Assembly: GCA_946186115.1 (NCBI GenBank)
Contig: CAMHLV010000030.1
Coordinates: 1 to 38,082 of the forward strand
Length of the DNA stretch: 38,082 nucleotides
Direction: 5' to 3'
Origin: an uncultured Prevotella sp.
Lineage (GTDB): Bacteria; Bacteroidota; Bacteroidia; Bacteroidales; Bacteroidaceae
The notes beneath the pieces are model-generated. The model saw nothing but the letters and a program-made list of their open reading frames with translations, ran no database searches and was not told the DNA's origin. The translations under genes were made by a program, and so were the position numbers. The stretch's first letter is position 1, and every line of letters begins with the position of its first letter. Positions 26,997 to 35,048 of the stretch are shown here, piece by piece.

Positions 26997-28775
26997 ATGA
27001 AGAAGTTATCTGTAATATTCACATTCCTACTGCTGGCCACTCTCACCAAAGCCCAGCAGACCATCAGCCCTGCCACCAACCAAGTGTGGTGGGGCTATTT
27101 CAGCGAAAACGACTTCGGCTACAAAGATGCCATGCTCAGTCGCGGACGCGTCAGACCACTCATGGCGTGCATCAGGATTCCAGCCAACAACCAACTGCTC
27201 AAATCGGCCACAATAAAGGCAGTAAGGGTATATTTGTCGGCAAAGACCGTTGAGCCCCTGAGCGACATGAAGATATGGATATCAAGGTCGCTACCCGACA
27301 AAGTCAGCGATGCCGACTACGTCCAGGACATCACCACACCGCTCACCACCAATGCCAACGATTTCGAACTCACCACTCCCTATGTCATCGGCGACACAGA
27401 GTTCTATATCGGCTACTACGTGAAGAGCACGGTATCCTCATTCATCAGGATTGCCGGACTTCCCACCAGCGATGCCCTCTACATTGGCAATCCCGAGGCC
27501 GAGATGTCGTGGGTGGATACTGCCTCCAGCGGCAAACTGCCCTTCCAGCTGCTGTTAGAAGGAGGAGAATTCAAGGATTACGATGCCAGTCCACACGATT
27601 TCAAGCCCACCTATGTGAGCACAGGTCAGAGTGTCGAAATCCCCATCGAAATCACAAACAACGGAAGGGTAACGATACACGACTTCTCATATACTATAAC
27701 CGTCAACGGTATTACGTCGGCAGAGCAGAACATCTCGTGCACCGACATACCCTACAACTACACCGGCCAAGTCACGATACCCTTCCAAGGCCAGGACGCA
27801 GAAGGCATCAACGTCTATACCCTCACCGTCACCAAGCTCAACGGCCAGCCCAACACCTCAACCGGTAATAAGGCCAAGGGCAAGATAACCACAGTTGAGA
27901 ACGTACAGTCGTGGCCTCGGCGCATGCTGCTCGAAGAGTTTACCACCGAGAGGTGCGTCAACTGCCCTGAAGTGGCCACCATGCTCAGCGAGTTTACACA
28001 GTCCTACCCCAACCTCGCCAGCAGGATGTCTATAGTATGCCATCATTCCGGATATTCCACCGACTGGCTTACCGTATCAGCATCCTCCAGCTACGAGTGG
28101 TTCTACAACAATTACGGCACCACCTATGCCCCCGCCCTCATGTACGACCGCTACAGCTGGACCAAGACAACGCCCGTAGAGCACCGCAAGAATAGTGCCG
28201 AAGAATATCAGTCGCCCGTCAACTCGCGACTCAGCGTGCCGTCGTATGCCAACATACAACTGTCGGCAACCTTCAGCAGCAACAAAAGGAATATCATTGT
28301 AACAGCCAACTGCGAGCGAAGCTGGGACTTCTGCAGCACCCCATCGCGCATCACCCTCTTCCTTACCGAAGATAATATCAATGCCCGCTCACAGTCGGGA
28401 GCCGACGGCAGTTTCGTTCACCAGCACGTGCTGCGCGATGTCAACGAGACCTGGGGCACTCCCCTCACCTGGAACAACAACAAGGCATCCTACAGCCACA
28501 CATTCTCACTCGGCTGGACGTGGAAGACAGACAATCTGAAGGTCATCGCCTTCATCTCCGGCTACAATGCCAACGATCCCACCGATTGCACTATCGAGAA
28601 TGTCGCAGAGGTAAATATGGGTGGTTCGCCCACAGCCGTCAGCACTATCAGCGACCGGCACGACACCATCGCCGAGTGCTACACCATCGACGGCCGCAAG
28701 ATTTCCACTCCCCAGCGCGGTCTCAACATCATCAGGACCGCCGAGGGCAAGACGGTGAAAGTAATGGTCAGATAA
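26997..28775 (+). CDS. Omp28-domain secreted protein with CxxC and type IX-like tail (copy 2)
   Basis: This 592-residue protein has a signal peptide (cleavage near TKAQ) and the same layout as the previous gene, 30 nt upstream: beta-rich N-terminal half, Omp28 domain WPRRMLLEEFTTERCVNCPE with Cys320 and Cys323, CHHSGYSTDWL, and a tail YTIDGRKISTPQRGLNIIRT then GKTVKVMVR. The pair is evidently a tandem duplication that has diverged in its first 300 residues more than in the last 300. It is the last gene on this strand before the convergent murQ. Confidence 0.85.
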   Translation: MKKLSVIFTFLLLATLTKAQQTISPATNQVWWGYFSENDFGYKDAMLSRGRVRPLMACIRIPANNQLLKSATIKAVRVYLSAKTVEPLSDMKIWISRSLPDKVSDADYVQDITTPLTTNANDFELTTPYVIGDTEFYIGYYVKSTVSSFIRIAGLPTSDALYIGNPEAEMSWVDTASSGKLPFQLLLEGGEFKDYDASPHDFKPTYVSTGQSVEIPIEITNNGRVTIHDFSYTITVNGITSAEQNISCTDIPYNYTGQVTIPFQGQDAEGINVYTLTVTKLNGQPNTSTGNKAKGKITTVENVQSWPRRMLLEEFTTERCVNCPEVATMLSEFTQSYPNLASRMSIVCHHSGYSTDWLTVSASSSYEWFYNNYGTTYAPALMYDRYSWTKTTPVEHRKNSAEEYQSPVNSRLSVPSYANIQLSATFSSNKRNIIVTANCERSWDFCSTPSRITLFLTEDNINARSQSGADGSFVHQHVLRDVNETWGTPLTWNNNKASYSHTFSLGWTWKTDNLKVIAFISGYNANDPTDCTIENVAEVNMGGSPTAVSTISDRHDTIAECYTIDGRKISTPQRGLNIIRTAEGKTVKVMVR

Positions 28776-28816
28776 AGCATAAAACAAAGGGCCCTACTCG
28801 GCGCAACCAAGTGATT

Positions 28817-28853
28817 ACAGGGTGTTGTGAGCACAATCATGCGAGCACCCTGT
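28817..28853. terminator. Nested hairpin at the convergent junction
   Basis: ACAGGGTG (28817-28824) pairs with CACCCTGT (28846-28853); inside is TTGTG-AG-CACAA (28825-28836). It overlaps the murQ stop codon at 28837-28839. It could limit transcription from both sides, but neither strand has a clear U-tract. Confidence 0.3.
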
Positions 28854-29640
28854 CAACGCTCCCTGCCTCCAGCAGTCGGCGTTCGGCCTCATCGTAACTG
28901 ATACCTAGCGACTCCTGAATCATCCTCGTGCCCCTATCCACGAGCTTGGCATTCGTCAGCTGCATCTTCACCATTCTGTTGCCCTCTACACGCCCTAAAC
29001 GTATCATAAGCGCCGTGGAGATCATGTTCAGCACCATCTTTTGTGCCGTTCCGCTCTTCATCCTACTGGAGCCTGTCACAAACTCCGGTCCCACGACAGT
29101 CTCTATCGGGAAGTCAACAGCTTCTGCCAAAGGCGTTGCCAGGTTACTTGTGATACAACTTGTGAGCAACCCCTGTCGTCCGGCCTCACGGACAGCCCCA
29201 ATGACATAAGGCGTCGTACCAGAAGCAGCAATACCTATCACACTGTCGTCTGCCGTAGGCTGATAAGCCGCCAAGTCCAGCCACCCCTGTTCTTCTTTAT
29301 CCTCCGCATTCTCTACCGCATGGCGCAAAGCCCTGTCACCACCGGCAATGATGCCCACAACCCAGGATTCAGGCACGCCAAACGTCGGTGGCAGTTCGCT
29401 GGCATCGAGCACACCCAGTCGCCCGCTGGTTCCTGCTCCCACATAGAAGAGCCGGCCACCACGACGCATTCTCGGCTCTATGGCCTCCACCAAAGCGCTA
29501 ATCTGCGGCATCGCTTTGTTCACAGCCTCAGCCACCCTTGCATCCTCCTCGTTGATATGCCTCAACAGTTCTTCCACCGGCATCTGTTCCAGATGATCAT
29601 AGTGTGATGCCTGTTCCGTAATCTTATCTTCTGCTTTCAT
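28837..29640 (-). CDS. murQ: N-acetylmuramic acid 6-phosphate etherase
   Basis: This cytoplasmic enzyme of peptidoglycan recycling splits the lactyl ether of MurNAc-6-phosphate to GlcNAc-6-phosphate and D-lactate. The SIS (sugar isomerase) motif is GAGTSGRLGVLDASELPPTFG (68 on), with Glu82 of DASE at the catalytic position and Glu110 in the HAVENAED segment as the second conserved acid. The C-terminal part SSRMKSGTAQKMVLNMIS is typical. The 267 residues are slightly shorter than E. coli MurQ (298). I start at ATG 29640; a TTG just upstream is an alternative. A promoter box ends 8 nt before the ATG. It stands alone, with no MurNAc transport or kinase gene next to it. Confidence 0.95.
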   Translation of the reverse strand: MKAEDKITEQASHYDHLEQMPVEELLRHINEEDARVAEAVNKAMPQISALVEAIEPRMRRGGRLFYVGAGTSGRLGVLDASELPPTFGVPESWVVGIIAGGDRALRHAVENAEDKEEQGWLDLAAYQPTADDSVIGIAASGTTPYVIGAVREAGRQGLLTSCITSNLATPLAEAVDFPIETVVGPEFVTGSSRMKSGTAQKMVLNMISTALMIRLGRVEGNRMVKMQLTNAKLVDRGTRMIQESLGISYDEAERRLLEAGSVDRVLA

Positions 29641-29647
29641 CAATGTG

Positions 29648-29655
29648 CAAAGGTA
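29648..29655 (-). promoter_or_regulatory. murQ promoter -7 box
   Basis: TACCTTTG on the minus strand (29655-29648) matches TAnnTTTG, only 7 nt before the ATG at 29640. The mRNA would have almost no leader. No -33 TTTG is seen. Confidence 0.5.
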
Positions 29656-29691
29656 TAAAAAAATTATGAAATATAGGCTCTAAAATAATAA

Positions 29692-29835
29692 AAACAGAAC
29701 TCTTCCCAGCTCACGAGCGACCTCACAGAGGGACAGACCCGCTGTGAGGTCGCGGCCAGCGCCATCGCACAGAAAGTGATGAGGGAACTGGTCCTTGTAG
29801 AGAAGAAATGGAAACCATTCGGCCAAGAGTGGTAG
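29692..29835 (+). pseudogene. Orphan 47-codon reading frame without start codon
   Basis: The frame from 29692 to TAG 29833-29835 reads codon-like sequence (LTSDLTEGQTRCEV, AIAQKVMRELVLVEKKWK, PFGQEW) with no usable start codon, so it looks like the 3' end of a gene whose rest is gone. I do not recognise the family. The stop is flush with an ATTGAAGA array. Inside lies a perfect 12-bp inverted repeat (29717-29728 and 29742-29753), which is unusual for coding sequence. Confidence 0.3.
29717..29753. repeat. 12-bp perfect inverted repeat
   Basis: GCGACCTCACAG (29717-29728) and CTGTGAGGTCGC (29742-29753) are perfect reverse complements around a 13-nt centre. It sits about 60-100 nt upstream of the murQ promoter box. 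It could be an operator, the end of a mobile element or a hairpin. Confidence 0.8.
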
Positions 29836-29836
29836 A

Positions 29837-29868
29837 ATTGAAGAATTGAAGAATTGAAGAATTGAAGA
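29837..29868 (+). repeat. ATTGAAGA octanucleotide array (4 units)
   Basis: Units start at 29837, 29845, 29853 and 29861 and decay at 29869 (ATAG). The left junction GTAGAATTGAA is the same as at the 24504 array and in the nqrE-nqrF spacer. Confidence 0.9.
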
Positions 29869-29885
29869 ATAGAATCAAGGCATGA

Positions 29886-30035
29886 GCGTTTCAGCGTTTC
29901 AGCGTTTCAGGTATCCGCGAGGGGTTTCACTTACCTTAATAATATCTATAACTATCTAATAATAAGTAAGTTATATATATAGCGGAGATATGTGAACCCA
30001 CAAAAATACCACTGAAACGCTGAAACGCGAAACGC
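29886..30035. repeat. Long imperfect inverted repeat with GCGTTTCA units
   Basis: The left arm holds GCGTTTCA three times (29886-29909). The right arm holds TGAAACGC twice plus GAAACGC (30013-30035), which is the reverse complement with one base missing. Similarity continues inward (GGGTTTCAC at left versus GTGAACCC at right, ACTTAC versus GTAAGT), so the two arms look like diverged inverted copies around an AT-rich centre. It resembles the end region of a mobile element or a MITE; it directly precedes the truncated ORF at 30074. Confidence 0.7.
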
Positions 30036-30073
30036 CTGAACAAAGTAATTTTAATCTAAAAAGCAGAATATCA

Positions 30074-30391
30074 ATGACATACGACATTACAAAACCGACT
30101 GCCCCTATGATGCCAAACCTTGGTCGGGGCACAGAATGTATCCAAATCCTGATCTCGCAGGTATCAAAAGACATGCACGAACCCTTGGTTCCGATGCTTT
30201 TCCCTGTACTTGGCGCACACATCAGCGGCGCGGAATTTCAGTACCCCGACCTCACTTGGAAGGAGTTGTGCGGTCAAATGGCCAATCTCGTGGCAGATTC
30301 GGGCTGTAACAAGGGGCAATTGTCGCTATTAGTGGAGGCTATTTGCCGTGACTTTCGCCAGCACGACGAGAAAAAAAATATTATTGGATAA
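30074..30391 (+). pseudogene. Truncated ORF resembling DUF3987-type mobile element protein
   Basis: This 105-residue frame starts MTYDITKPTAPMMPNLGRG. The segment PMLFPVLGAHISGAEFQYPD, followed by a threonine/lysine-rich stretch and a region at the place of the nucleotide loop (VADSGCNKGQLSLLVEAICR), resembles the N-terminal part of the DUF3987 (primase/helicase-like) proteins of Bacteroidota mobile elements, which are several hundred residues long. The frame ends shortly after a run of eight A residues (GAGAAAAAAAATATT), and beyond it the DNA is AT-rich and non-coding, so the rest of the gene is missing. It may be a dead remnant; a short active protein is less likely. The resemblance is from memory and needs a search. 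Confidence 0.45.
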
Positions 30392-30449
30392 AATTATTGC
30401 TTATTATTTCTAATTCTTTTCCAAGAAAAAAAATAATAATTGATTTCTG

Positions 30450-30537
30450 AGATTTACGGGAAGGGAGCGGCTCATTCTATAGGTTGGAGGCACTCCTTCC
30501 ACGAGAAGGAAGCGCTCCTTTTTAGGGAAGGAAACGC
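30450..30537. repeat. Second locus of 22-nt repeat units
   Basis: Units of 22 nt start at 30472, 30494 and 30516, with a decayed one before 30472. The middle unit is palindromic in its core (TTCC-n-GGAA type: CCTTCCACGAGAAGGA). The units differ in sequence from those in the nqr operon but share the period and the TTCC/GGAA palindrome design. Confidence 0.6.
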
Positions 30538-30603
30538 TCGGAGAAACACTATGGAAATATTCGAGAAAAAAGTGATTTTTTTCTTAAAAAAACGGGGGAA
30601 ATA

Positions 30604-30716
30604 TTTGGTAATATGAAGATTATTTCGAATCTTTGTATCGTAGTGCTGTGGCATTGCTGCCAGGAATCGCACAAAGAGAAGAGAGCCGTTCTGCATCAGC
30701 GCAGAGCGGCCCTCTT
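30604..30716 (+). ncRNA. Candidate small RNA with terminator hairpin
   Basis: A promoter-like pair, TTTG (30604-30607), 20 nt, AATCTTTG (30628-30635, one base off TAnnTTTG), precedes about 50 nt of GC-richer sequence and a hairpin: CCGTTCTGC (30686-30694) with GCAGAGCGG (30701-30709), extended by a bulged GAG/CTC pairing, then TTATTTATGTT. The start would be near 30642. No coding frame is present. The same hairpin could serve the C69 peptidase transcript arriving from the other strand, so the RNA gene is only a proposal. Confidence 0.3.
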
Positions 30717-30720
30717 ATTT
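30682..30720. terminator. Strong hairpin, possibly bidirectional terminator
   Basis: A stem of at least 10 bp (CCGTTCTGC/GCAGAGCGG and flanking pairs) with a 6-nt loop is followed on plus by UUAUUUAUG and on minus by UUCUCUUUG. It lies about 70 nt past the C69 dipeptidase stop. Confidence 0.55.
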
Positions 30721-30781
30721 ATGTTGACCACGCAAAGGGTCTGACACGTTGTGTGTTATGCGATTTAAAATGTGCACATCG

Positions 30782-32428
30782 TTACTCCGGAACGGAATAG
30801 CGGTCGCCTGCCTGCTTGATAAGTTGGCGGGCATAGGGTGTGGGGAATCCAGGGCGCTTGACAGTGGCGCCGAGGCCGTGCTCATTGCGCTTGAATACTC
30901 CGTTCTCCTCTGGCTTGACAGTCATATCGTTGTATTTCACTACGAGATGGAATGCCAGCTGCTTCCAACAGGCAAGCATCTGCTGGGCCTGATTGACGCT
31001 GTATTCGTTGAGCATCTGCTGCATGGCATCGGGCTGTAGGGCCATAGCCTTTGCCTCGATGTGGGGCTGCTGCGAGAAATAGGCCTGCTGCAGCGAGTCG
31101 CGCACTTGCTTGAGCGAGGGGAAGAGCAGTGAGTAGCGGGGATAGACCATATTGCTCACCCAGTTTTCCACCCAATAGGCGTTCTCTAACGAGAAGGTGA
31201 CTTCGTCGGCTCCAGGGGTGTTGTAGCAGGTGGGCTGTACGGTCATCGAGCAGTATATCGGCGTGTAGGCAACCATATTGGGATCGTCGTTGCCAAACCA
31301 GAAGCATCCTCCCACCTGACGGGGCATCCACGAGCGCATCTGCGAGACATAGGTCCATGCGGTCTGCTGTGTGCTGGTAGGGCGCTCATTGAAATATTTC
31401 TTGCCGTCAACCTTATAATATAATGGTGTGGGACGATAAGGCATCTGCCAGATACCGCCGCCAATGTCAGTAGAGTCGATGGCCAGAGGTGTACCCTCGT
31501 AGTGGTCGCGCATATCGTTCATCACATCCTGGACACTAACCTTCTTGTCGGGAATCACCCACAGGGGCATATCCTCGGCATCCTTGTCCTTGCCCAGTGC
31601 CCACGGCAGATAGCGCTCCATACCGCTGACGTGATGGTTGAAGAAGCTCCATACGCGGGCATCGCAGATGCGGCGACCGGAGAAGTCGGGGAAGGCGTAG
31701 GCGTTTTTCCACGAGAAGTCCTCATCCTTGCCTTCGTACCATCCCATCTTACGGGCATACTTGACGACATTCTTGGAGTAGAGCACGTTCTGCTTGTCTT
31801 TCAGCGGGAAACGCCCGATGCGGCTCTGGTTGGCGTGACCGCAGATAGCGTCGTCAGGGATGCGACGGGCCACCCATACAACGCGCTCCTTAGAGATTTT
31901 ACGGTCGGCTCCACAGCCTTGCATCTCGAGAATCCAGGCCTCGTCGGGGTCGCACAGGGTGAATGTCTCTCCCTCGCTGCAGTAGCCGTAGGTCTCGGCC
32001 AGCGTGGTCATCACCGTGATAGCCTCGCGGGCAGTCTTGCTGCGCTGCAGGGCGATGTAGATGAGTGAGCCGTAGTCGATGATGCCCGTGGAATCTACCA
32101 TCTCTTCGCGGCCTCCATAGGTGGTCTCGCCAATGGTGACCTGCCACTCGTTGATGTTGCCGATGACATTCCAGGTCTCGGCGGCCTCGGGAATCTCGCC
32201 CAGATACTTGTTGGTGTCCCACTCGTAGATTTTGCGCATCTCGCCCTTGGCATGCTTTGCTGCGGGATAGTGATATAGCCACATGAAGGCACCGTAGGAG
32301 TCGGCATTGTATGAACAGATGACGCTTCCGTCGGCAGATGCTTTCTTGCCTACTATAAAATTGGTACAGGCCATGGTAAATACCACGGCCTGCAACAGTG
32401 CTATAGATAATAATAGTCGTTTCATCAT
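30782..32428 (-). CDS. C69 family dipeptidase (secreted)
   Basis: This 548-residue peptidase of the C69 (PepD/dipeptidase A) family is an N-terminal nucleophile hydrolase. After signal-peptide cleavage Cys21 becomes the N-terminal catalytic residue (TMACTNFIVGKKASADGSV). Typical segments are GRFPLKDKQNVLYSKNVVKYA and the tryptophan-rich QTAWTYVSQMRSWMP. Such proteins cleave dipeptides or amide bonds in the envelope or gut lumen. It starts 26 nt after the phosphorylase stop, so it may be read with the glycogen genes, although it has no obvious role there. The two consecutive ATGs at 32428 and 32425 are both possible starts. Confidence 0.88.
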   Translation of the reverse strand: MMKRLLLSIALLQAVVFTMACTNFIVGKKASADGSVICSYNADSYGAFMWLYHYPAAKHAKGEMRKIYEWDTNKYLGEIPEAAETWNVIGNINEWQVTIGETTYGGREEMVDSTGIIDYGSLIYIALQRSKTAREAITVMTTLAETYGYCSEGETFTLCDPDEAWILEMQGCGADRKISKERVVWVARRIPDDAICGHANQSRIGRFPLKDKQNVLYSKNVVKYARKMGWYEGKDEDFSWKNAYAFPDFSGRRICDARVWSFFNHHVSGMERYLPWALGKDKDAEDMPLWVIPDKKVSVQDVMNDMRDHYEGTPLAIDSTDIGGGIWQMPYRPTPLYYKVDGKKYFNERPTSTQQTAWTYVSQMRSWMPRQVGGCFWFGNDDPNMVAYTPIYCSMTVQPTCYNTPGADEVTFSLENAYWVENWVSNMVYPRYSLLFPSLKQVRDSLQQAYFSQQPHIEAKAMALQPDAMQQMLNEYSVNQAQQMLACWKQLAFHLVVKYNDMTVKPEENGVFKRNEHGLGATVKRPGFPTPYARQLIKQAGDRYSVPE

Positions 32429-32454
32429 CTAATAAGCGAAGGGTTACTCTGTCA

Positions 32455-35025
32455 TTACATCTGGGGGAGATCAAGCCACTTGACGTAGCAGAAGTCCTGA
32501 CGATGAGGCAGATTCTTGTTCTTGGGATACATGCGCACGGCGCTCTTGTACTGGCCGAACTGTGTGGGAGCCAGAGTGGCCTCGAAGGTGTAGAGGTTGC
32601 CCTCTTTGCCTATCATCTTCAGCGGCTCGACAGAGAATACGCGCTCCTCGCCGTCCTTGTTGACGAAGATGTTGACCTTCTCCAGTCCTATTGCATCGTC
32701 GAGTCCCTGCTCGTTGATGACATACTTGAGGTGGTACTTCTGACCGGCCTCGCCACCTGTTGCGGGGAAGTCCCACTCGCAGCTCACCACATTGATGGCA
32801 TCCCAGCGCTCAGCAACGGCTTCCTTCCACTGGGCGATTTCCTTGGCCAGGCGGTTGTTGTCCTTGCTGATTTCCTTGAAGCGCTTAGCCTCCTTGACAT
32901 AGAACTTGTCGTAGTAGTCGTCGAGCTGACGCTTCATGGTGTAGTGAGGTGCAATCTGTGCGATAGAGTTCTTGATGACCTTTATCCAGCCCTCAGAGAT
33001 ACCCTTCTTGTTCTTATTATAGTAAAGGGGCACAATCTCGTTCTCGAGCAGGCCATAGATAGTGGCGGCATCGAGCTGGTCCTGATAGCCCTGGTTCTGG
33101 TAGGTGCGCTTCTCGGTGAGTGCCCAACCGGCTCCCTCGCGATAGCCCTCAAGCCACCATCCGTCTTTCACCGACAGGTTGACCACACCGTTCATCTCGG
33201 CCTTCTCGCCTGATGTACCGCTGGCCTCCAGCGGACGTGTAGGAGTATTCATCCAGATATCGACACCTGATACGAGGCGGCGGGCCAGCAGGAAGTCGTA
33301 GTCCTCGAGGAAGATAATCTTGCCGAGGAACTCAGGACGCTGTGATATCTCGTAGATCTTCTTGATGAGTCCCTGACCAGCGCCGTCGGCGGGGTGAGCC
33401 TTACCGGCGAAGAGGAACATCACAGGATGCTCGGGATCGTTGACAATCTTAGAAAGGCGCTCAAGGTCGGTGAACAGCAGGTGGGCACGCTTGTATGTGG
33501 CAAAGCGGCGGCAGAAGCCGATAACCAGCGCATTGGGGTTCATCTTGTCGAGGAGGCGCACCACACGTGAGGGATCTCCCTGGTTGCGCAGCCATGATTC
33601 GCGGAACTGCTCCTTGATATAGTCGAAGAGCTTCTGCTTGAGGGCCATACGTGTAGCCCACACTTCCTCGTCGGGACAGTCGTAGATACCATGCCAGATG
33701 CTCTCGTTCGACTGGTCGCTCATGTGCTTCTCGTCGAAATACTTGGCATAGATACGGCGCCACTCTGTGGCACACCATGTGGGGAAGTGGACACCATTGG
33801 TGACGTAGCCCACGTGGTTCTCCTCGGGGAAGTATCCGTTCCAGATGGGAGCGAACATCTTCTGTGATACCCATCCGTGCAGCATCGACACACCGTTGAC
33901 CTCCTGGCAGGTGTTGCAGGCGAAGGTTGACATACAGAACTTCTCTTCGTGGTTGTCGGGGTTGGTGCGGCCCATGCCGATGAACTCATCCCAAGAGATA
34001 CCGAGCTTCTGGGGATATCCGCCCATATACTTGCCGAAGAGGCCCTCGTCGAAGTAGTCGTGACCAGCGGGAACTGGTGTGTGTACGGTGTAGAGCGAAG
34101 AGGCGCGAACCAGCTCAAGAGCCTGGTTGAATGAGAGGCCTTCCTCGATATAGTCGCACAGGCGCTGCAGGTTGCAGAGTGCTGCATGACCTTCGTTGCA
34201 GTGGTAAACATCCTTCTTGATGCCGAGTTTCTTGAGCAGCAGCATACCACCGATACCAAGCAGGATTTCCTGCTTTAGGCGGTTCTCCCAGTCGCCGCCA
34301 TAGAGGGCGTGGGTGATGGGCTTGTCGAACTCAGAGTTCATCTCGTTGTCGGTGTCGAGCAGATAGAGCTTCACGCGACCAACATTGACGCGCCATACAT
34401 AGGCGTGAACCTGATAGTTGGTATAGGGAACGTCGATAACCATCGGGTTACCGTCCTTGTCGAGCTGGCGCTCGATGGGCAGCGAACTGAAGTTCTGAGT
34501 CTCGTAGTTGGCAATCTGCTGACCGTCGATAGAGAGGCTCTGAGTGAAATATCCGAAACGATATAGGAAGCCTACTGCACACATATCGACATTAGAGTCG
34601 CTGGCCTCCTTGACATAGTCGCCGGCAAGCATTCCCAGACCGCCTGAATAGATCTTCAGTGCAGAGTGTATGCCGTATTCCATGCAGAAATAGGCCACAG
34701 AGGGACGCTTGGCATCTGGCTTCACATCCATGTACTTGCGGAACAAATCATAAACTTTCTTGATGCGCTTCATCAAGTCCTTATCCTTAACAATCTCTTC
34801 CTTACGTGCGAAGCTCAGACGCTCGAGGAGCATCACGGGGTTGTGCTTCACTTCGTGATAAAGCTCAGGGTCGAGGTCGCGGAACAAGTCGCGGGCCTCG
34901 TAGTTCCATACCCACCACATGTTGTGGGCAATCTCGTCCAAACACTTCAGTTGCTCGGGAAGACTAGACTTTACAGTCAGCTCCTTCCACTGTGGAGCAT
35001 TTGCATAATCAGCTTTAATTTTCAT
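32455..35025 (-). CDS. glgP: Alpha-glucan phosphorylase (GT35)
   Basis: This PLP-dependent enzyme degrades glycogen or maltodextrins with phosphate to glucose 1-phosphate in the cytoplasm. The 856 residues fit the alpha-glucan family phosphorylase type common in Bacteroidota. The start [20 protein letters not shown] and [22 protein letters not shown] are typical. The PLP-lysine site reads [20 protein letters not shown], with Lys retained and Glu in place of the more usual Met. The N-terminal domain has the substrate loop [16 protein letters not shown]. It is placed 23 nt after the glycogen synthase, so synthesis and breakdown genes form one transcript. Confidence 0.93.
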   Translation of the reverse strand: MKIKADYANAPQWKELTVKSSLPEQLKCLDEIAHNMWWVWNYEARDLFRDLDPELYHEVKHNPVMLLERLSFARKEEIVKDKDLMKRIKKVYDLFRKYMDVKPDAKRPSVAYFCMEYGIHSALKIYSGGLGMLAGDYVKEASDSNVDMCAVGFLYRFGYFTQSLSIDGQQIANYETQNFSSLPIERQLDKDGNPMVIDVPYTNYQVHAYVWRVNVGRVKLYLLDTDNEMNSEFDKPITHALYGGDWENRLKQEILLGIGGMLLLKKLGIKKDVYHCNEGHAALCNLQRLCDYIEEGLSFNQALELVRASSLYTVHTPVPAGHDYFDEGLFGKYMGGYPQKLGISWDEFIGMGRTNPDNHEEKFCMSTFACNTCQEVNGVSMLHGWVSQKMFAPIWNGYFPEENHVGYVTNGVHFPTWCATEWRRIYAKYFDEKHMSDQSNESIWHGIYDCPDEEVWATRMALKQKLFDYIKEQFRESWLRNQGDPSRVVRLLDKMNPNALVIGFCRRFATYKRAHLLFTDLERLSKIVNDPEHPVMFLFAGKAHPADGAGQGLIKKIYEISQRPEFLGKIIFLEDYDFLLARRLVSGVDIWMNTPTRPLEASGTSGEKAEMNGVVNLSVKDGWWLEGYREGAGWALTEKRTYQNQGYQDQLDAATIYGLLENEIVPLYYNKNKKGISEGWIKVIKNSIAQIAPHYTMKRQLDDYYDKFYVKEAKRFKEISKDNNRLAKEIAQWKEAVAERWDAINVVSCEWDFPATGGEAGQKYHLKYVINEQGLDDAIGLEKVNIFVNKDGEERVFSVEPLKMIGKEGNLYTFEATLAPTQFGQYKSAVRMYPKNKNLPHRQDFCYVKWLDLPQM

Positions 35026-35048
35026 AATTTTGTATCATAAAAAAGTAG

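Larger units (their letters stand above)
29641..30073. other. 433-nt stretch with no intact gene
   Basis: Between murQ and the truncated ORF: murQ promoter, the orphan frame with the 12-bp inverted repeat, the octanucleotide array and the long inverted repeat, each listed separately. No intact coding frame is seen. The mix of debris and repeats suggests an old insertion site. Confidence 0.6.
30392..30781. other. 390-nt stretch with repeats and a possible small RNA
   Basis: Contents: AT-rich sequence with partial inverted similarity (30392-30450), a second set of 22-nt palindromic units (30450-30537), an A/T hairpin AGAAAAAA-gtga-TTTTTTTCT (30564-30584), a possible promoter (30604-30635) and a strong hairpin (30682-30715). 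No convincing coding frame was found. Confidence 0.6.

Noticed and set aside
32503..33213. Plus-strand open frame of 236 codons antisense to glgP
   Set aside because: It is a shadow of the phosphorylase, with the same leucine- and valine-rich bias and no start signals.
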